Below, piece after piece: positions 35,550-43,523 of a stretch of 64,000 bases of DNA. A model generated the notes under the pieces. That model was given only the letters and a program-made list of their open reading frames with translations, did not search any database and was not told where the DNA came from. Position numbers and translations under genes: made by a program. Location: assembly GCF_026616205.1 (NCBI RefSeq), contig NZ_JANHGR010000001.1, positions 1,488,001-1,552,000 of the forward strand, written 5' to 3'. This DNA is from Halolamina litorea (GTDB lineage: Archaea > Halobacteriota > Halobacteria > Halobacteriales > Haloferacaceae). Position 1 is the stretch's first letter; the number at the start of each line of letters is the position of its first letter.

Positions 35550-35705
35550 ACCAACCATTGGTGTAGTTCTAAACATGAAAGTTACCGATGCAGGTTACTA
35601 CGGAGACTTAGTGACAGCAGGTAGTGGAATTTCACCAGTTCGAACACCGGCAAAATAGTTAAACCTTCCCACAAGTTATCGAACTCTGTTAAGCAGAGGT
35701 CGTGT

Positions 35706-36449
35706 ATGGATTACCTCGCAAAAGCCCTCCACAGAGCAACATACGACCGTGTTGCGTATGAACCAATTAGGGAGGATTTCATCTCGTGGTACGTCTCCGC
35801 CTACAGAGATTTGGGGATTGAAGAGCAGATAGATTGGGATAACGGCAGAATTGTTGAAAAAGCGATTGAAGCGAGAACGGAAGCACAGAGCTATGAACCA
35901 GATACGACTCTGAACACGGCTATCAAGGTGACAAGTGAGGTAGATGCTTTCATCAAATCCGTCTCCGCACTTCTGACTCTTGTTGGTTTCCTGTTGGGTG
36001 GGGTGCTGGCAATGTTCGGCCTCTATAATCCCTACTCTACAAGCATATCAGTGCTTAGTTGGGCTTTCAGTAGCGGTGCCCTCATCTTCCCGGGCGGTGC
36101 ACTACCGTTCTACGCTCTGCTAAAATACACAGTTCAGACGAATTCCGAATTAATTCGTCAGTACAACGCCGACTTAGTGGTCTCTATCGGCCGGATAACA
36201 AGGGCAGAGCGCCGCCGGGAGCTTACTACGGCTTTCTACATCCATCACTCTAGCCTTTGCTCAACTAAGCAAGTTCCAGTAATCGTTTTTCTAGGGCTTT
36301 TGAGGGCTATATCACCGGGAATGTACGGCTTAGTATCATACCGTTTGAAACAGGACATCTCGGAATACGAAGGTTCCAACTTCTGGAAGATAGCAGGGAA
36401 AGAATATAGTAGACTGAAGAGAGGACGATACCCAAGAATTTCTGAGTAG
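35706..36449 (+). CDS. Membrane-associated hypothetical protein
   Basis: 247 residues. A soluble N-terminal part (1-85; ATYDRVAYEPIREDFISWYV) is followed by two closely spaced hydrophobic helices at about 88-108 (VSALLTLVGFLLGGVLAMFGL) and 113-138, then a helical charged region and a further hydrophobic stretch near 195-210. It has lower acidity than the chromosomal genes. No family recognised. It is divergent from the TIR/membrane pair, with the 129 bases between carrying both promoters. Confidence 0.5.
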   Translation: MDYLAKALHRATYDRVAYEPIREDFISWYVSAYRDLGIEEQIDWDNGRIVEKAIEARTEAQSYEPDTTLNTAIKVTSEVDAFIKSVSALLTLVGFLLGGVLAMFGLYNPYSTSISVLSWAFSSGALIFPGGALPFYALLKYTVQTNSELIRQYNADLVVSIGRITRAERRRELTTAFYIHHSSLCSTKQVPVIVFLGLLRAISPGMYGLVSYRLKQDISEYEGSNFWKIAGKEYSRLKRGRYPRISE

Positions 36450-36531
36450 CCTGTGCAGCTTTGCTATCACTCCATATCATTAATCAGGTGAAGAGAGAAG
36501 GGGCTGGCAGGTTGCTCTTGTCCCGTCCAGA

Positions 36532-36556
36532 GGACCCGTAGCTCAGCTGGAGAACA
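36532..36556 (+). tRNA. tRNA 5'-end-like fragment (remnant)
   Basis: GGACCCGTAGCTCAGCTGGA has the acceptor 7-mer, the TA at positions 8-9 and the D-stem/D-loop start (GCTC-AGCTGG) of a tRNA. No anticodon stem, T-arm (GGTTC) or matching 3' acceptor strand follows. It is best read as a truncated tRNA remnant, possibly left by an integration or deletion. Confidence 0.35.
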
Positions 36557-36665
36557 AATCGATTCACGCGTGTCATAATAATCTAGAGCAGGTATGTGAA
36601 GGTCATTTCTAGCATATTCTTATCAGATAGAAACTGTGTACTCACGGGAAGATACACGGTTGTGT

Positions 36666-37268
36666 ATGGTACGGGAATGCGAGGCCTGCGGGGAGGAGTT
36701 CGCAACGCTCTCTCGCCTTCGACTTCATGACTGTCCGGAACAAGAAAAGGAGGAGCTGTTGGTTGGGCTTTCGGGCGAGCCTGACGTGGATGCCCTACCC
36801 GACCGGCCGCTCACTGAGGAAGAGTTCCAAGTGTTACAGAACGACGAGCGAATCGGACGGGTCAAAGAGGTGTTGTCCGCTCCCGGGACGGGAAGCAAGG
36901 TCATCTCGTTCATCTACGAGGCTGAAGAGATGGTCTTCGGGATGCATTCAGACCACGACACGGGTGATTGGATAGTGACGACGCGGGGCGGGGCTTCGGA
37001 GTTCGAGCGTGTGGAAGACCGACACGACGAATGGGTGTCAAAAGACATTGAGCGCGTGACCGGCGGCTCGGTCGATATGGATAACGTCGGTCCCGTCAAA
37101 GACGAGTTGACAATCAACTGCGGATTGTGCGGAGACGAACATGTGTTGAAGGCTGACCCCAACAAGCAGATGGCCGAGATAGGGTTGATGGAGTATACGG
37201 GATACTGCGAAGGTGAGGGGGAACCACTGGTGCGGACGTATTCGCTGGATGAGGTTGTGAAGGACTGA
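36666..37268 (+). CDS. C2H2/C2HC zinc-finger hypothetical protein
   Basis: 200 residues from the ATG at 36666 (a GTG at 36636 adds ten). The first 25 residues carry a zinc finger, CEACGEEFATLSRLRLHDC. A central beta-rich domain follows (SKVISFIYEAEEMVFGMHSD, DWIVTTRGGASEFERV). Near residue 155 a second Cys pair appears (NCGLCGDEHV) with a late Cys in GYCEGEG. It is the last gene before the tRNA-Arg boundary. Role unknown; a nucleic-acid- or protein-binding function is likely. Confidence 0.6.
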   Translation: MVRECEACGEEFATLSRLRLHDCPEQEKEELLVGLSGEPDVDALPDRPLTEEEFQVLQNDERIGRVKEVLSAPGTGSKVISFIYEAEEMVFGMHSDHDTGDWIVTTRGGASEFERVEDRHDEWVSKDIERVTGGSVDMDNVGPVKDELTINCGLCGDEHVLKADPNKQMAEIGLMEYTGYCEGEGEPLVRTYSLDEVVKD

Positions 37269-37650
37269 AAGAGTGTTGCGAGCACGGCTACGACGCTGGA
37301 ATGGACTATGACCTTGGTCAGATAGGGAACCTTCTCATCGGTTCTTGACCCAAATGGATGGATGTCACGCGCGGTCGTGGTTGTGGTTCTCAGATGACCC
37401 GACCAGCCACCAGAATCTCTACTCGCTTGGACGCAGGTGACGCGCGCTGGCTCAAAGTGAGAGCCACTCTTTGTCAATTTTCTCAAACAACGGCACAGTT
37501 AAGATGGAATAGGCCCATGTTAGCTCTAGTGAATCGCACGACGGAGGAGAGGAGGATGACGTGGCATCATGAACTCGACGCTGAGAGCGGCAGAGGGTTT
37601 ATATACACGTCGACGCCGTCTGTTGACTCCTAAGTGTCACGCAGAATGAT
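37269..37650. other. Gap between the last accessory gene and tRNA-Arg
   Basis: No convincing gene. A 91-codon frame (37358-37633) is Arg/Thr-rich and lacks haloarchaeal composition. An attachment site would be expected here, because the gap adjoins the tRNA 3' end; I could not find a second copy of the tRNA end in the window. Confidence 0.45.
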
Positions 37651-37724
37651 GGGCGCTGCAGGATTTGAACCCGCGGCAGCTTGGTCCGAAGCCAAGTACT
37701 CTGTCCAGGCTGAGCTAAGCGCCC
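37651..37724 (-). tRNA. tRNA-Arg (anticodon TCG)
   Basis: The 74-base minus-strand sequence folds as a full cloverleaf: acceptor GGGCGCT/AGCGCCC, D-arm GCTCAGCCTGGACAGAGT, anticodon arm CTTGG-CTTCGGA-CCAAG with anticodon TCG (reads CGA), and T-arm GCGGG-TTCAAAT-CCTGC. CCA is not encoded. Its 3' end faces the accessory region, which suits tRNA-directed integration. A TATA-like CTTAAG lies about 30 bases upstream. Confidence 0.95.
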
Positions 37725-37751
37725 TGTACCAAATCATATCGCCGACCTACA

Positions 37752-37757
37752 CTTAAG
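37752..37757 (-). promoter_or_regulatory. Probable TATA box of tRNA-Arg
   Basis: CTTAAG, 28-33 bases upstream of the tRNA 5' end on the minus strand, the standard distance for archaeal TATA boxes. Confidence 0.5.
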
Positions 37758-37938
37758 CCCCTCGATTCCCTCTCCGGGTTCTGTTCCGCTCCGTGGACGT
37801 CGACGGCGGGGTCGAGGACCAACCACTAATCACAAAGAATAATAGCGCGTCAAGGGTACCTACCAACCGTCCGATGACTCTGGGGCTGAAGCTGTATCGT
37901 GCGACTACAGGAACCCATCCGGCCCCATCTGTCGCGTG

Positions 37939-38547
37939 ATGTATGACCTCCACCCACATCTCGATGCGGAGGTCGAGCCCGGGAGCAACATCCTGTTCAC
38001 CGGGCCCCCGCTCTCCGGGAAGCGAGCCCTCTGTCTGGATCTGCTGGCAAACGGCACCGAGCAGGGCGAGGGGTCGATCATCGTCACCACCAAAGACAGC
38101 GGCGACCGCATGCTCGAGGCGTTCGCCCAACGAACCTCCTACGAGAGCCGTCCCGTCGCCGTCGTCGACTGCGTCACCAAACAGCAGGGTGACGACGTAC
38201 CCGAACGCGACCGAGTGAAGTACGCCTCCTCGCCGGTGGACATGACCGGCATCGGGATCCAGCTCTCCGAGTTCCTGCAGGCGTTCCACCAGGACCGGAA
38301 CATCACCCACAACCGCGTCATGCTGCACTCGTTGACGACGCTGCTGATGTACTCGGACCTCCAGACGGTGTTTCGCTTCCTCCACGTGTTCACCGGCCGC
38401 GTCCAGAGCGTCGACGGCCTCGGGCTCTACTGCATCGACTCGACGGCCCACGACGAGCAGGCCCTCAACACCCTCAAACAGCTGTTCGACGGCGTCGTCG
38501 AAGTCGGCGAGGACGGCGAGCCGGTCGTCCGCCTGGCCGAGGCCTGA
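37939..38547 (+). CDS. KaiC/RecA-superfamily ATPase-like protein
   Basis: 202 residues. The P-loop is GPPLSGKR (23-30), in which the usual Ser/Thr after the lysine is Arg, so nucleotide hydrolysis may be lost or altered. Other core segments are GSIIVTTKDSGDRML (48-62), VAVVDCVTK, RVMLHSLTTLLMY (in place of Walker B) and GLGLYCIDSTAHDE. Haloarchaea carry several such small, KaiC-like proteins, often linked to signalling or to regulators. It reads away from the tRNA gene and precedes a CoA-binding protein gene by 45 bases. Precise function unknown. Confidence 0.7.
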   Translation: MYDLHPHLDAEVEPGSNILFTGPPLSGKRALCLDLLANGTEQGEGSIIVTTKDSGDRMLEAFAQRTSYESRPVAVVDCVTKQQGDDVPERDRVKYASSPVDMTGIGIQLSEFLQAFHQDRNITHNRVMLHSLTTLLMYSDLQTVFRFLHVFTGRVQSVDGLGLYCIDSTAHDEQALNTLKQLFDGVVEVGEDGEPVVRLAEA

Positions 38548-38562
38548 GCCGTAGTCGGCTCC

Positions 38563-38567
38563 TTTTT
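38563..38567 (+). terminator. T-run terminator after the KaiC-like gene
   Basis: TTTTT begins 15 bases after the stop of the KaiC-like gene within GC-rich sequence, the typical archaeal termination signal. It precedes the next start by only 26 bases. Confidence 0.4.
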
Positions 38568-38592
38568 GCGGGCACCGACCCAATCGCCGACC

Positions 38593-39015
38593 ATGCCCAT
38601 CACCGACGACGACGGCCTGCGGTCCCTGCTCGACGCCGACACCATCGCGGTCGTCGGCTGCTCGACCAGTGCGGGGAAGCCGGCCCACGACGTGCCGAAG
38701 TACCTCCAGGACCACGGCTACCGAGTCATCCCGATCAACCCCTTCGCGGACGAGATCCTCGGCGAGAAAGCCTACGACTCACTCGACGAGGTCGATGAGG
38801 AGATCGACCTCGTCGACGTGTTCCGGCCGAGCGAGGAGACGCCGGGCGTCGTTGAGAACGTGATCGCGCGCCACGAGGCCCGCAGCGACGCCGGCGCAGT
38901 CTGGCTCCAATTGGGAATCGCGAGCGACGAGGCCGCCGAACTGGCCGAGGAAGCCGGGCTGGAGTTCGTGCAGGATCGCTGTATCAAGGTCGAACACGAC
39001 CGGCTGGTCGCGTAG
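38593..39015 (+). CDS. CoA-binding-domain protein
   Basis: 140 residues, a single CoA_binding_2 Rossmann domain. TIAVVGCSTSAGKPAHDVPK gives the nucleotide-binding loop, followed by GYRVIPINPF, the segment IDLVDVFRPSEETP, and AVWLQLGIAS. The conserved cysteine near the end (VQDRCIKVEH) is typical of this small family (YccU-like). Its role is unknown in most organisms; it binds CoA or an acyl-CoA. The ATG at 38593 matches the domain start. Confidence 0.85.
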   Translation: MPITDDDGLRSLLDADTIAVVGCSTSAGKPAHDVPKYLQDHGYRVIPINPFADEILGEKAYDSLDEVDEEIDLVDVFRPSEETPGVVENVIARHEARSDAGAVWLQLGIASDEAAELAEEAGLEFVQDRCIKVEHDRLVA

Positions 39016-39038
39016 CGGCGAGGTCCGCGGTTCCCCGT

Positions 39039-40430
39039 TTAGGCTGTGTTCTCGGGGGCGTTCCCGCTAGCGTCCTCGATGGCGTCCTCGACGACCGTCT
39101 CCGCAGCCCCCGCGAGCGTCTCCACGTCGTCGCTCTCGGCGTAGATCCGGAGGTACGGCTCCGTCCCGCTCGGGCGGACGAGGACCCACGAGGCGTCGGG
39201 AAGCTCCAGTCGAACGCCGTACTCGTCGTCGACGCTCGCCTCGGGGAAGCGTTCGGGTAGCGTCTCCGCCAGCCGAGCCATCGCGCCGACCTTGGCGTGG
39301 TCGGCACACGGCACGCTGACCTTCGTGTACGGGCGTTCGCGGATCGGCTCGCGGCGCTCCGCGAGGGGGGTCTCGGCGACGAGTCGGGCCAGCACGGCCG
39401 CGGAGGCGACGCCGTCGATCCAGCCGCCAAAGCGGGTGTGGACGTGCTTCCAGGGCTCGGCGGCGAAGGCGACGTCGGCGCCGCCCTCGCGGGCGTCCGC
39501 GATGCCGTCGTGGAGGTAGCCGAGCGCGACGCGCTCGACACGACCGCCGGCGGCGCGCACCCGCTCGTCGATCCGAGCGGAGGCGTTGGGCGTCGTCACG
39601 GTAGCCGGGTCCTCCGAGTCGGCGGCCGCGACGTACTCTTCGGCGAGCATCGCCAGTACGGTGTCCTCGTGGACGACGTCGCCGTCGCCGGTGAGGACGA
39701 CGATCCGGTCGGCGTCGCCGTCGTGGGCGATGCCGAGGTCGAACTCGCCGTCGTCGAGGAAGTCGATACAGTCGCCGAGCGTCGCTTCCGTCGGCTTGCT
39801 CCCTCGGCCCGGGAAGTGGCCGTCGACGTTCCCGTTGAGGGTGACGACTTCCGCGCCCAGTTCGCGGAGCACGGCGGGCGTTGCCAGACCGGCCATCCCG
39901 TTCCCGCAGTCGACGACGACGCGGAGACCGTCGAGGTCGGCGCCGAAGCGCTCGGCGTAGTCGACGACGGCCTCGCGGTACTCGGGCAGCACCGCGGCAC
40001 TCTCGCGGGTGCCCCAGTCCTCCCACGCGGTCGGTTCGGTGCCGGCCTCGATGCGATCCTCGATCCGGGCCTCGGCCTTGCCGCCGTACTCCTCGCCGTC
40101 GACGAACAGTTTGATCCCGTTGTCCTCAGGCGGGTTGTGCGACGCCGTGATGGCGACGCCGTAGCGCCCCTGGCTCGCGTAGGCGAGCGCTGGCGTTGGT
40201 GCCTGCCCGATCTCGATCACGTCGGCGCCGGCCGAGGTCAGCCCGGAGGCCATCGCGTCGACCAGCGCCTCGCCGGTGACGCGGCCGTCGCGGGCGACCA
40301 CGAACTCCACCGCGCCGTTCTCCTCCTCGATCGCGTCGGCGGCGGCCGCCTGCCCCACACGCTGGGCGAGCGACGGCGTCACCGTCTCGCGGGCGTCGCC
40401 GCGGATACCGGCGGTTCCGAACAAGTCCAT
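39039..40430 (-). CDS. Phosphohexomutase (GlmM/ManB family)
   Basis: 463 residues, alpha-D-phosphohexomutase superfamily. Early strand FGTAGIRGDA (4-13) holds the first substrate loop. AITASHNPP near 93-101 contains the phosphoserine. The metal-binding loop is near 236-246 (AHDGDADRI). The C-terminal domain has the phosphate-binding VRPSGTEPYLRIY. Archaeal members interconvert glucosamine-, glucose- or mannose-6-phosphate with the 1-phosphates, feeding cell-surface glycosylation; the substrate cannot be told from motifs. It is transcribed towards the CoA-binding gene and starts divergently from acylphosphatase. Confidence 0.9.
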   Translation of the reverse strand: MDLFGTAGIRGDARETVTPSLAQRVGQAAAADAIEEENGAVEFVVARDGRVTGEALVDAMASGLTSAGADVIEIGQAPTPALAYASQGRYGVAITASHNPPEDNGIKLFVDGEEYGGKAEARIEDRIEAGTEPTAWEDWGTRESAAVLPEYREAVVDYAERFGADLDGLRVVVDCGNGMAGLATPAVLRELGAEVVTLNGNVDGHFPGRGSKPTEATLGDCIDFLDDGEFDLGIAHDGDADRIVVLTGDGDVVHEDTVLAMLAEEYVAAADSEDPATVTTPNASARIDERVRAAGGRVERVALGYLHDGIADAREGGADVAFAAEPWKHVHTRFGGWIDGVASAAVLARLVAETPLAERREPIRERPYTKVSVPCADHAKVGAMARLAETLPERFPEASVDDEYGVRLELPDASWVLVRPSGTEPYLRIYAESDDVETLAGAAETVVEDAIEDASGNAPENTA

Positions 40431-40493
40431 ATCCGCCCGGTCGGTACGGGGCTACTTTGCCTGCCCGGTTCGGGGCGCGGCCGGGCGTCGCAG

Positions 40494-40500
40494 TTAAGTA
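40494..40500 (+). promoter_or_regulatory. Probable TATA box of acylphosphatase
   Basis: TTAAGTA, 23-29 bases before the ATG at 40523, fitting a leaderless transcript. Confidence 0.5.
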
Positions 40501-40522
40501 TCGCTCCCCCCACCGAATCGAC

Positions 40523-40810
40523 ATGAGCGAGGAGTACGTCAGGGCCCGGGTCCACATCAGCGGCAACGTACAGGGGGTGGCCTACCGGGCCAACACGGAG
40601 GAAACGGCCAAACAGCGGGGCGTGAGTGGCTGGGTCCGGAACACCGACGACGGGCGTGTGGAGGCAGTGTTCGAGGGGGACCCCCGGACGGTGGAGTCGA
40701 TGATCGGCTGGTGTCACACCGGCAGCCCCCGTGCCGAGGTCGAGACCGTCGACGTGGAGTACGAGGAGCCACGCAGCGCCGACGGCTTCCACGTCCGCTG
40801 GTCGGGCTGA
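40523..40810 (+). CDS. acyP: Acylphosphatase
   Basis: 95 residues, the standard acylphosphatase size. The catalytic loop V-Q-G-V-x-Y-R is present as GNVQGVAYRANTE, with the active arginine in YR and the second conserved element GVSGWVRNTDDGRVEAVFEG containing the catalytic asparagine. It hydrolyses carboxyl-phosphate bonds of acylphosphates. The ATG at 40523 follows a TATA-like box by about 25 bases. Divergent from the phosphohexomutase gene. Confidence 0.92.
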   Translation: MSEEYVRARVHISGNVQGVAYRANTEETAKQRGVSGWVRNTDDGRVEAVFEGDPRTVESMIGWCHTGSPRAEVETVDVEYEEPRSADGFHVRWSG

Positions 40811-40906
40811 GCGCGGCGTCCGAGCTGTTCGTTCGTCAGCCGCCGTCGATGTCGTCGATGGCCGAAGCCGGAACGACTTAGCCGCGTGCGAACGACCCCC
40901 AGAGCG

Positions 40907-41635
40907 ATGCGACATGCACGCTTCCGAGACCCCAGCGGCGCGGTACGACACGGCGAGTGGCACGGCGACGCCGTCTCCTTCGCCGGCGAACGCTACGACC
41001 TCGAGGAGGTCGACCTGCTCGCCCCCACCGAACCGAGCAAGGTCGTCTGCGTCGGGCGCAACTACGTCGCCCACGCCGAGGAACACGACGCCGACGTTCC
41101 GGATCGCCCACTCCTGTTCCTGAAGGGCCCGAACACCGTCGCCGGTCACGGCGACACCGTCACGCTCCCGGCGGGGAAAGAGCGCGTCGAGTGGGAGGCC
41201 GAACTCGGCGTCGTCATCGGCGAACAGGCGAAGAACGTCGACGCCGACGAGGCGATGGAGTACGTCGCCGGCTACACCTGCGTCGACGACGTGTCGAACC
41301 GCGACGACCAGCGCAGCGAGTCCCAGTGGGTCCGTGGCAAGGCGTTCGACGGCGCGGCACCGATCGGCCCCTGCGTCGCCGACCCCGGGCACGTCGCCGA
41401 CGACGCCACGGTCCGGACCATCGTCAACGGCGAGGTCGAACAGGAGGCCACCATCGACCAGATGGTGTTCGACGTGCCGACGCTGATCGAGGAGATCACG
41501 ACCTACCTCACGCTCGAACCGGGCGACGTGATCGCCACCGGTACGCCGGAGGGCGTCGGCCCCTTCGAGGACGGTGACCACGCCGAAATCGAGGTCGAGG
41601 GCGTCGGCACGCTCGAACACGGGGTCACCCGGTGA
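40907..41635 (+). CDS. Fumarylacetoacetate hydrolase family protein
   Basis: 242 residues, FAH fold. Signature segments: KVVCVGRNYVAHAEEHD, PLLFLKGPNTVAGHGD, VEWEAELGVVIG with the metal-binding Glu pair (E-x-E), and DVIATGTPEGVGP near the C-terminus. Members open acetylated or diketo substrates, or act on 2-keto-4-pentenoate-type acids or oxaloacetate. The exact substrate is not evident. The start ATG at 40907 follows from the family's normal start. Its last four bases overlap the next gene's GTG start, so the two are coupled. Confidence 0.9.
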   Translation: MRHARFRDPSGAVRHGEWHGDAVSFAGERYDLEEVDLLAPTEPSKVVCVGRNYVAHAEEHDADVPDRPLLFLKGPNTVAGHGDTVTLPAGKERVEWEAELGVVIGEQAKNVDADEAMEYVAGYTCVDDVSNRDDQRSESQWVRGKAFDGAAPIGPCVADPGHVADDATVRTIVNGEVEQEATIDQMVFDVPTLIEEITTYLTLEPGDVIATGTPEGVGPFEDGDHAEIEVEGVGTLEHGVTR

Positions 41636-41964
41636 GCGAGGACGACACCGTCGTCCGCGTCTGGCACGGCTGGACCGATCCGGCGGACGCCGACGCCTAC
41701 GAGGCGTTCCTCACCGATCCCGACGACGGACTGCTCGCGACGATGTCGGGCGAGGGGTATCTGGGCTACGACCTGCTCCGACGCGACGACGGCGACGAGG
41801 TGGAGTTCGTGACCCAGATCCGTTTCGCGGATTACGACGCCGTGGCCGCGTTCGCCGGCGAGAACTACGAGAGCGCCCACATCCCGGAGCCGGCGCAGGA
41901 GCTACTGGCTCGGTGGGCAGACGAAGCGAAACACTACGAACGACGGGCGATCGGACGGCCTTGA
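41632..41964 (+). CDS. Antibiotic-biosynthesis-monooxygenase-fold protein
   Basis: 110 residues, dimeric ferredoxin-like ABM fold by pattern: VVRVWHGWTDPADADAYEAF, GYLGYDLLRRDDGDEVEF, QIRFADYDAVAAFAGEN. GTG start at 41632 overlaps the FAH gene stop. Such proteins bind small organic molecules or heme, or only stabilise an assembly; no catalytic signature is seen. Coupling suggests a shared catabolic step with the FAH protein. Confidence 0.7.
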   Translation: MSEDDTVVRVWHGWTDPADADAYEAFLTDPDDGLLATMSGEGYLGYDLLRRDDGDEVEFVTQIRFADYDAVAAFAGENYESAHIPEPAQELLARWADEAKHYERRAIGRP

Positions 41965-42046
41965 GCAGGCAGGGCTGATCGGAGTCGACCGCGCTCGCCC
42001 CCTTCTGTTGCCCAAACGATTTGTTCTCCCGCTCCGCAGCGCCCGT

Positions 42047-42490
42047 ATGGTCCCCTCCACCCGAGACGTGCTGTTCGGTGATCGCTTCCAGCGGAACCTC
42101 GGCGTGCTCACCGCCGCTGCACTGTTCCTGGGCACGTTCGTCGCCTACGCGACCGACGTGTTCGCCGTCTCGGGCGGTATCGTCGTGATTCCGGGCGAGG
42201 CAACCCTCGCAGGCGCCGTCGTTGCCAGCCTGATCGGCTACGAACGCGGCGCATTGCTGCCCGCGTGGCTCTCGCTCTTCGGGGCCTATCTCGGCTTCAG
42301 CGCGGAGTGGGCGTTCCTCGGCCTCTCGCCCAGTCACTCGCTCGCGGGACGGCTGGCGTTCCTGTTCGACCCGGTCGGGCTGGCGGTGTACGCGGTCGCG
42401 TCGGTGCTCCTCGGAAGCGCGGCGTTCGGCGCGGGCTACCTCCTCGGCCTCGTCGCAGACCGGGTTCGCGGTACTCTGGAAGAAGTGTAG
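42047..42490 (+). CDS. Small multi-pass membrane protein
   Basis: 147 residues with about four hydrophobic helices: near 19-34 (LGVLTAAALFLGTFVA), 40-62, 72-92 and 108-140 (GLAVYAVASVLLGSAAFGAG). No transporter motif. The ATG at 42047 lies behind GC-rich sequence, and the protein has normal haloarchaeal membrane composition. Function unknown. Confidence 0.6.
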   Translation: MVPSTRDVLFGDRFQRNLGVLTAAALFLGTFVAYATDVFAVSGGIVVIPGEATLAGAVVASLIGYERGALLPAWLSLFGAYLGFSAEWAFLGLSPSHSLAGRLAFLFDPVGLAVYAVASVLLGSAAFGAGYLLGLVADRVRGTLEEV

Positions 42491-42524
42491 CCGGCGACAG
42501 AAAGCAGCGTCGACGGCTCCGCTC

Positions 42525-42737
42525 TCAGCGGCCGTACGTCAGTCGCTGCACGGCCTCGTTCAGCCGCTCGGTGACGGTCCGGGTCCACGCGACCGGTGAG
42601 ACCCGCCGGATCGAGGACTCCTCGACCTCGATGCGCTCGTCGCCGAAGGGGTCCCGCGAGCCGTCGCCGTCCACGGCATCGACGACGGTGGTCATCGAAC
42701 AGCGCCCACACGCCTCCTTCGGTCCCTCTTCAGCCAT
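42525..42737 (-). CDS. Small hypothetical protein
   Basis: 70 residues from the ATG at 42737. It has a Cys pair near the start (EACGRCSM) and an otherwise acidic/basic mixed body. Such short Cys-pair proteins are frequent in haloarchaea. Divergent from the 42820 gene with an 82-base gap. Confidence 0.5.
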   Translation of the reverse strand: MAEEGPKEACGRCSMTTVVDAVDGDGSRDPFGDERIEVEESSIRRVSPVAWTRTVTERLNEAVQRLTYGR

Positions 42738-42819
42738 ACCCTGTCGTTGCGGGGCAACGCGTATAGTTCTCACGGCGCACACACGACGGGCTTTTCACCC
42801 CGGTGTGGTAACTACGCTC

Positions 42820-43476
42820 ATGACCAGCGAACCGCCCGACGCCGAGCCAGCGAGCGGCGGCGCGGCCGAGGGGAGCGGACCGGCCCCGGAGGAGCTTCCC
42901 GCCGAGATCCGTGAGGAGGTCCCGTCCTGGGAGGACAAGTACTTCGACCGGGTGAGCGACCGGTTGATGTACAGCTACGACCTCGAACGGGACTACGCCG
43001 TCGGGGACGAGCGCTTCGACCTCTACGGGAAGTACCGGGTCCGCACCCAGAAGCAGTTCTTCCACCCGGCGCTGAGCTACGCCGACCACGACACCGAGGA
43101 GTACCTGTTCGCCCGGCGGATCGACCGCCCGACCGTCGCCGACCTGGAGCGGCTGGTGGATCTGGGACACGACCTCGCCGACGACTGGATCGTCCCGAGC
43201 GAGGAGCACTTCGAGACGACGTTCACGTTCGTCGTCGTCGCCGAGGACCTCACCGACGAGGTAGAGTCGTTCGTCGACGGGTTCCGGGACCGAACGCTGC
43301 TGCGCTACGGCTACTACGGCCACTACGAGGTGACGCTGGTCGTCCTCGCGCCCGAGGACGAACGGATCGCCGCGGGCCAGGAGGCCGACGTAGCCGACGC
43401 ATTCGCGCTCTGGGGTGACGTCGAACCGCCCTCCGAGGGGCTGCTCTCGCGGGTCGCTAAGCGCTTCTGGCAGTAA
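42820..43476 (+). CDS. Conserved haloarchaeal hypothetical protein
   Basis: 218 residues from the ATG at 42820. The first 35 residues are low-complexity and acidic. Then DKYFDRVSDRLMYSYDLERD leads into an alpha/beta body (HFETTFTFVVVAEDLTDEVE, RYGYYGHYEVTLVVLAPEDE). No catalytic motif; I recall proteins of this kind only as conserved hypotheticals. The longer in-frame extension upstream to 42265 crosses the membrane-protein gene and is not coding. Confidence 0.65.
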   Translation: MTSEPPDAEPASGGAAEGSGPAPEELPAEIREEVPSWEDKYFDRVSDRLMYSYDLERDYAVGDERFDLYGKYRVRTQKQFFHPALSYADHDTEEYLFARRIDRPTVADLERLVDLGHDLADDWIVPSEEHFETTFTFVVVAEDLTDEVESFVDGFRDRTLLRYGYYGHYEVTLVVLAPEDERIAAGQEADVADAFALWGDVEPPSEGLLSRVAKRFWQ

Positions 43477-43523
43477 GTCGGTCGACGGAGGAAAGTGGAC
43501 GCGGGGGACCGGGGTACGGCCGG

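Noticed and set aside
37358-37633. 91-codon frame before tRNA-Arg
   Set aside because: Arg/Thr-rich composition and no recognisable pattern.
1-37650. Integrase or transposase expected in the accessory region
   Set aside because: None of the genes shows a tyrosine-recombinase R-H-R-Y set or a DDE/HUH transposase motif, so no mobile-element gene is claimed.
39297-40526. 409-codon frame opposite the phosphohexomutase
   Set aside because: Antisense shadow produced by high third-position GC; the mutase has all catalytic motifs.
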